Source: Caprella mutica
Taxonomy: Eukaryota > Arthropoda > Malacostraca > Amphipoda > Caprellidae
NCBI GenBank assembly: GCA_947561585.1
Contig: CANNZV010001166.1
Location: 186,001-250,000 of the forward strand
Direction: 5' to 3'
Length of the DNA: 64,000 nucleotides
Shown here: positions 60,387 to 64,000 of the stretch, piece after piece
How positions within the stretch are numbered: the first letter of the stretch is position 1
How the letters are laid out: each line of letters begins with the position of its first letter
Notes under the pieces: generated by a model
Told to the model about the DNA's origin: nothing
Database searches by the model: none
What the model saw: the letters and a program-made list of their open reading frames with translations, nothing else
Position numbers and translations under genes: made by a program

Positions 60387-61871
60387 CAGCTGTGGCCAAT
60401 GAGTTTGTAAAAAGTTATTTTATTCCATTATGCGGCAGAATTAACTAATTAAATTATATGAAACTAATTTAAATTTACCTAGTTATCGGATTTATAATAC
60501 AATTATCAAAAAAGCAAACAAATATTACAGTAAGTTAACAAAAATAATATTTGGAGAAGTTGTTTATTTTGTCAATAACTGAAAGCAAATTTCTGACTTC
60601 TAATCTGACTTCTAATCGATAGATTTTAAAATGTAATCCATTTTGTAGTTTTTCAACAGATTGTCTTCAATAGGTTTGTTTCAGAATGTTCCAATAATGG
60701 TAATTTCAAAGACAGAAATCATTTTATTGCACCAGAGTGGTCTATCAGCGAAGGGAATTGTAAAAGGCCTTGCGTCATCGCAAACTGTCTACCGGTTGAT
60801 GAAGCCGTTGAAGGAGCCAACACAACCGTGGAGAAGACAACTACTGACAAGGGAAAACTCTCTCCAGTTCGACAGGATCCGGCTCTGGCGGTTCATTCTT
60901 AGCGTAAATTCAGAGATTGTGCAATAGGGTCATGAAGGAAGAGTTAGCTCCTCAGTTCGAGCAGTTCGACGTCGTCTTTTCGATGAAGGCTTGGTATCAA
61001 GGACGACATTAAGGAAACCTATTTTAACACCGAAGAACATTAGGGAACGTTTCGCTTTTTGCAGGAAATAGTAGGACTGCACAGCTGAGTAATGAGACAG
61101 TCATTCTATCCAATGAATCTCCCGTTTCCTGTTTTCGGTGTCAGAGGGAAAAGCCTCGATCGACGACGAACAGACGGAAAATTTGACACGGATTGTGTCG
61201 TCCCTACGATGAAGCATCCTGTCACTTTTCATATTTGGGGTTGCTTTTCAGTCAAATGAACTGATGCACAGATAATTTTTCCAAAAACACACTGCGATGA
61301 ATTCGAATTAATAATTTCGATATTCTATTCGATAATGAACATATTCTAACAACAATCACTGATCAGCTTCCCGATACACAAGTTCATTTTCAACACGATG
61401 GCACAACCTGCCACACAGCAAGAGTTGTTAAGAAGTCCTCGAAGACAAAGAAGTAAAAATTTAGGGTGCATGGCCAGGGAACTCTACCGAACCGAATCCG
61501 GTCGAAAATTGGTTGTCGATTGTCAAAAACAGAGAAATAAAATAAAATCCATCAATTTCGGACAACTTTGTGAGTTGATTGACCAAGAGTGGAAGTTTAT
61601 TGACTAGAATACTACAGAATCTTTGCTTCACACCATGCCAAATCAAAACAAAGATTTATTGAAGAAGCGTGAGCAACACTGTAAATATTAGTCATCGAAC
61701 ATTTTCTGTTAATAACGAATTAATAAACATTATTTTCTTGCAAGTATTGTTATTATTTATCCTCAAATGTGATTTCAAATGTGACCAGTCATAAACTACC
61801 AACAGTTAGTAGCTAGATAACGAAAAAAAAATCAAAATACTCTGTTTTGCCAAACTCATTGACAACACCTG
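60387..61871 (+). mobile_element. Tc1-like transposon, complete ends, decayed transposase
   Basis: The left end CAGCTGTGGCCAATGAGTTT and the reverse complement of the right end CAGGTGTTGTCAATGAGTTT are clear terminal inverted repeats. TA flanks both sides (60385-60386 and 61872-61873), as expected for the Tc1/mariner superfamily. The 1485-bp length is near that of intact Tc1-like elements. The + strand carries a broken transposase. The N-terminal helix-turn-helix reads VISKTEIILLHQSGLSAKGI (60699 on), followed by SSVRAVRRRLFDEGLVSRTT, LRKPILTPKNIRERFAFCRK, FQHDGTTCHTARVVKK (catalytic Asp region), WPGNSTEPNPVENWLSIVKN, and a LCELIDQEWKFID end. Frameshifts and stops occur throughout, so it is dead. 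Two called open frames (60661-60927, 61398-61607) are fragments of it. Confidence 0.9.
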
Positions 61872-61900
61872 TACACTCTTTGTTCCGTTGCATATCATTA

Positions 61901-61991
61901 TACAATGGTGATGGCTATTGTTGCGATATGGCTACGATATTACAATGGCTATTGTTGCGCTATAGTTACAATGGCTATTGTTGCGCTATAA
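61901..61991. repeat. Short ~26-33 bp repeat, 3 copies
   Basis: Three copies built on ACAATGGCTATTGTTGCG with gctatag/gatatgg linkers. ACAAT-ggct-ATTGT is an inverted repeat within the unit. Confidence 0.85.
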
Positions 61992-64000
61992 CTGCAGTGT
62001 GTGGACTAATGTGATCTGCATTATTGTGTTAGAGGCCCCCATGGAACGCGACACCGCCACTGTAGCAATGTACTACGCTCTACTAACTAGAGCACTGAAA
62101 AGAAAAACATGTTCCTCCTGATAAAATACCACTGGAATAATAACTGATATGCCATATATACTTATGAAATCAAATTAATTCTCTGCAAAGAATTAAGTCC
62201 TGTGTTGTGTAATTAGCCTGTCCATCCCTGGCCATATCAGGTTTTTTTTTGTCAAGATATGAGACAGGACGTTGTCTTGATAGACAGTTGGTAATTACCT
62301 CAGGATTACCTCTTCACATAAACGTTTTCTTCACTGCATGCAATTTATTTCTCACATGTGCTACAAAAACTCTGCTAAAACAGATTGCCTATTAAATAAA
62401 TGAAATGAGTTTCATAATTAGAAATGATTCCATAATCAGTATTATCAAGCACTGATTATTCGTATGATAGAATTAATTAAACTTTACGAATCAATTGGAT
62501 TGCACTTTGTATATGAAAAATATTTTCTGTAAAGTTAAAAAGAGTAAAAATAAATTTTCATGAGTTGAAGTCTCAATTATTTTTAAAAACGTCAATTAAT
62601 TTAGAAGTTATAAATAATATTTTATTACAGAAAATTTTCCTTTGAAATAATTGTATTTCAAATATTGTTTTTCCGAGAAGAAATTCTGTTATAATGGGCT
62701 TTTGAAAATATTTTTATAAAATATATTAATTTTATAATTAATGTCTTTGCGATAAATGTAGTTGTGTGAATTTTTATTGTAACGTTGCACTAAAATTATC
62801 AATGCATAATTGCTATGAAATTGAGTTAACTATTCAAATTAGCAATGAAGAATATAGCTTCAAATTTGTGGCACGAACTGTAGCTCTTTGATATACAAAT
62901 TCCTTATTTATAATATATTAGTAATTTGTATAAAAATAGGCAGGTCCCGCTTATATTACCAAAATCACGACTCAAATATAGTATTATAAATGATGATAAT
63001 TGTGAGGCATGACTAGAAGTTACAATATAATTGTAACTCCATTATAAACATTTCATTTTCTATGAATTGGAATAAAAGAAAACGTCATTGATTGCTTCAC
63101 TTGTAGCATATTGTGTATTTTTTGCAGAATCAGCTGATGAAAGTCCAAGTAACGAAATAATTGAAAGTATTAAAATGCAACCATAGCTTTAACTCTCACT
63201 CAGTACAGGTTTGATACTTAATAATTAGTTTGATACTTTGATTTATATAATTACAATAAATTGAACAAACAAAATTTTATACACTGTAATATAAAATGGC
63301 AGTGGGGTAAGTTCCGAGTTATCGGACGGTTTCACATTTTCAGACACGTGAGAAAAGGCAATGTACGCAAAATCGAGTCCGCAAAACCATTTTCTTTCAA
63401 TGAAATGTTTAAAGAGTTGCAATAATCATATAACACCTTCGAGTCATGTCTCGCAATTATTACAGCATTAATGAAAGCAGGATTGTTATTAGGACCTGCC
63501 TATACTCCTGTACAGGTCCAATGATTAGGCAACATTCATTGAATGATGAGTGGTATTTTGTTTCTTCGGATTTTATTGATAATTTTTCTATTTGTCTAAG
63601 TAGGTGATGATGTGCATATACGTAATAAATTAATTATAGCTTGATAACACTGTGTATGCAGAATTTCAATGTAATTAGAATAACTCATTGGTAGTTTCAA
63701 AATATCTGTTTATGATAGCACAATAAGCATTTACTAAATCATATGTCATTTATCTATTTGAAATCACTGTACCAAGTACTACCTAATAAACACACTACAG
63801 TGGTTCACTTTTCTGGAACTGTTTCCAACATTTTTGAAACACAGGAGTTTCAGTTTCCTGCATCACAAGATGACCGACAATTGCTGAATTTCGAAACACT
63901 TGACAGAGTTTCAGAATTGTTTCATCAAAAGTTACGCTGTGTGGACGGTGCTATAGTTTACTTTAGTACATATTTAATAACGGCCTCCATTACATTTTAC
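61992..64000. other. Unique AT-rich DNA to the window end
   Basis: No gene supported. A weak terminal-exon candidate at 63128-63187 (acceptor ttttttgcag, about 19 codons reading SADESPSNEIIESIKMQP then stop) does not match the phase of exon 5 and is not called. The end (63820-63940) has an eightfold 'gtttc'-containing stretch of dispersed-repeat appearance. Confidence 0.5.

Noticed and set aside
63128..63187. Possible terminal exon reading SADESPSNEIIESIKMQP
   Set aside because: The acceptor is acceptable, but the frame does not match phase-0 exon 5 and the peptide is short. It could be chance in AT-rich DNA.

Overview
The window is eukaryotic nuclear DNA, AT-rich and intron-bearing, most consistent with an insect. 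The grounds are exons with GT-AG boundaries and pyrimidine-tract acceptors, decayed Tc1/mariner-type transposases of the kinds common in insects, foldback MITE-like elements, and introns of 2-4 kb. A hemipteran-like genome is my guess from the sheer amount of minisatellite DNA; the sequence does not prove it.

One split gene is clearly supported on the + strand. Five exons (34613-34833, 36874-37022, 39331-39823, 44070-44365, 47459-47634) join with matching phases into 445 continuous codons. The product has a Ser/Gln/Asn-rich start, one ankyrin-like helical unit, an SPR-rich disordered region, a charged coiled coil and a basic tail with an RVxW-type PP1 docking candidate and several basophilic kinase sites. 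I do not recognise the family by name. Its introns hold minisatellites, a foldback MITE and a dispersed-repeat copy. A second, unidentified gene is indicated on the - strand by a 97-bp exon at 59532-59628 with strong splice sites.

About 25 kb (nearly 40%) of the window is tandem repeats: roughly twenty arrays with units of 15-48 bp, mostly unrelated in sequence. The largest are 1-3016 (27 bp), 17078-18990 (42 bp), 21464-22729 (23 bp), 27479-30191 (15 bp), 44454-47202 (25 bp) and 48964-55672 (18-20 bp). Long open frames through these arrays come from repeat units without stop codons and are not genes.

Mobile-element remnants: a Tc1-like element with both terminal inverted repeats and TA duplications (60387-61871); a shorter IS630/mariner-type element with about 100-bp TIRs (26481-27266); decayed transposases at 19010-19450 and about 57800-58755; a TA-flanked foldback MITE (43532-43870); further inverted-repeat elements at 5100-5463, 12586-12799 and 13637-13989. 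Two loci (24511-25915 and 31263-32392) share an unusual design: about 1 kb of core between inverted arrays of short tandem repeats, reminiscent of Foldback transposons. One carries a peptide-coding segment with a diverged copy at 37.5 kb, and DNA just downstream of that segment has a second relative at 59.7 kb. These are the best candidates for something undescribed.
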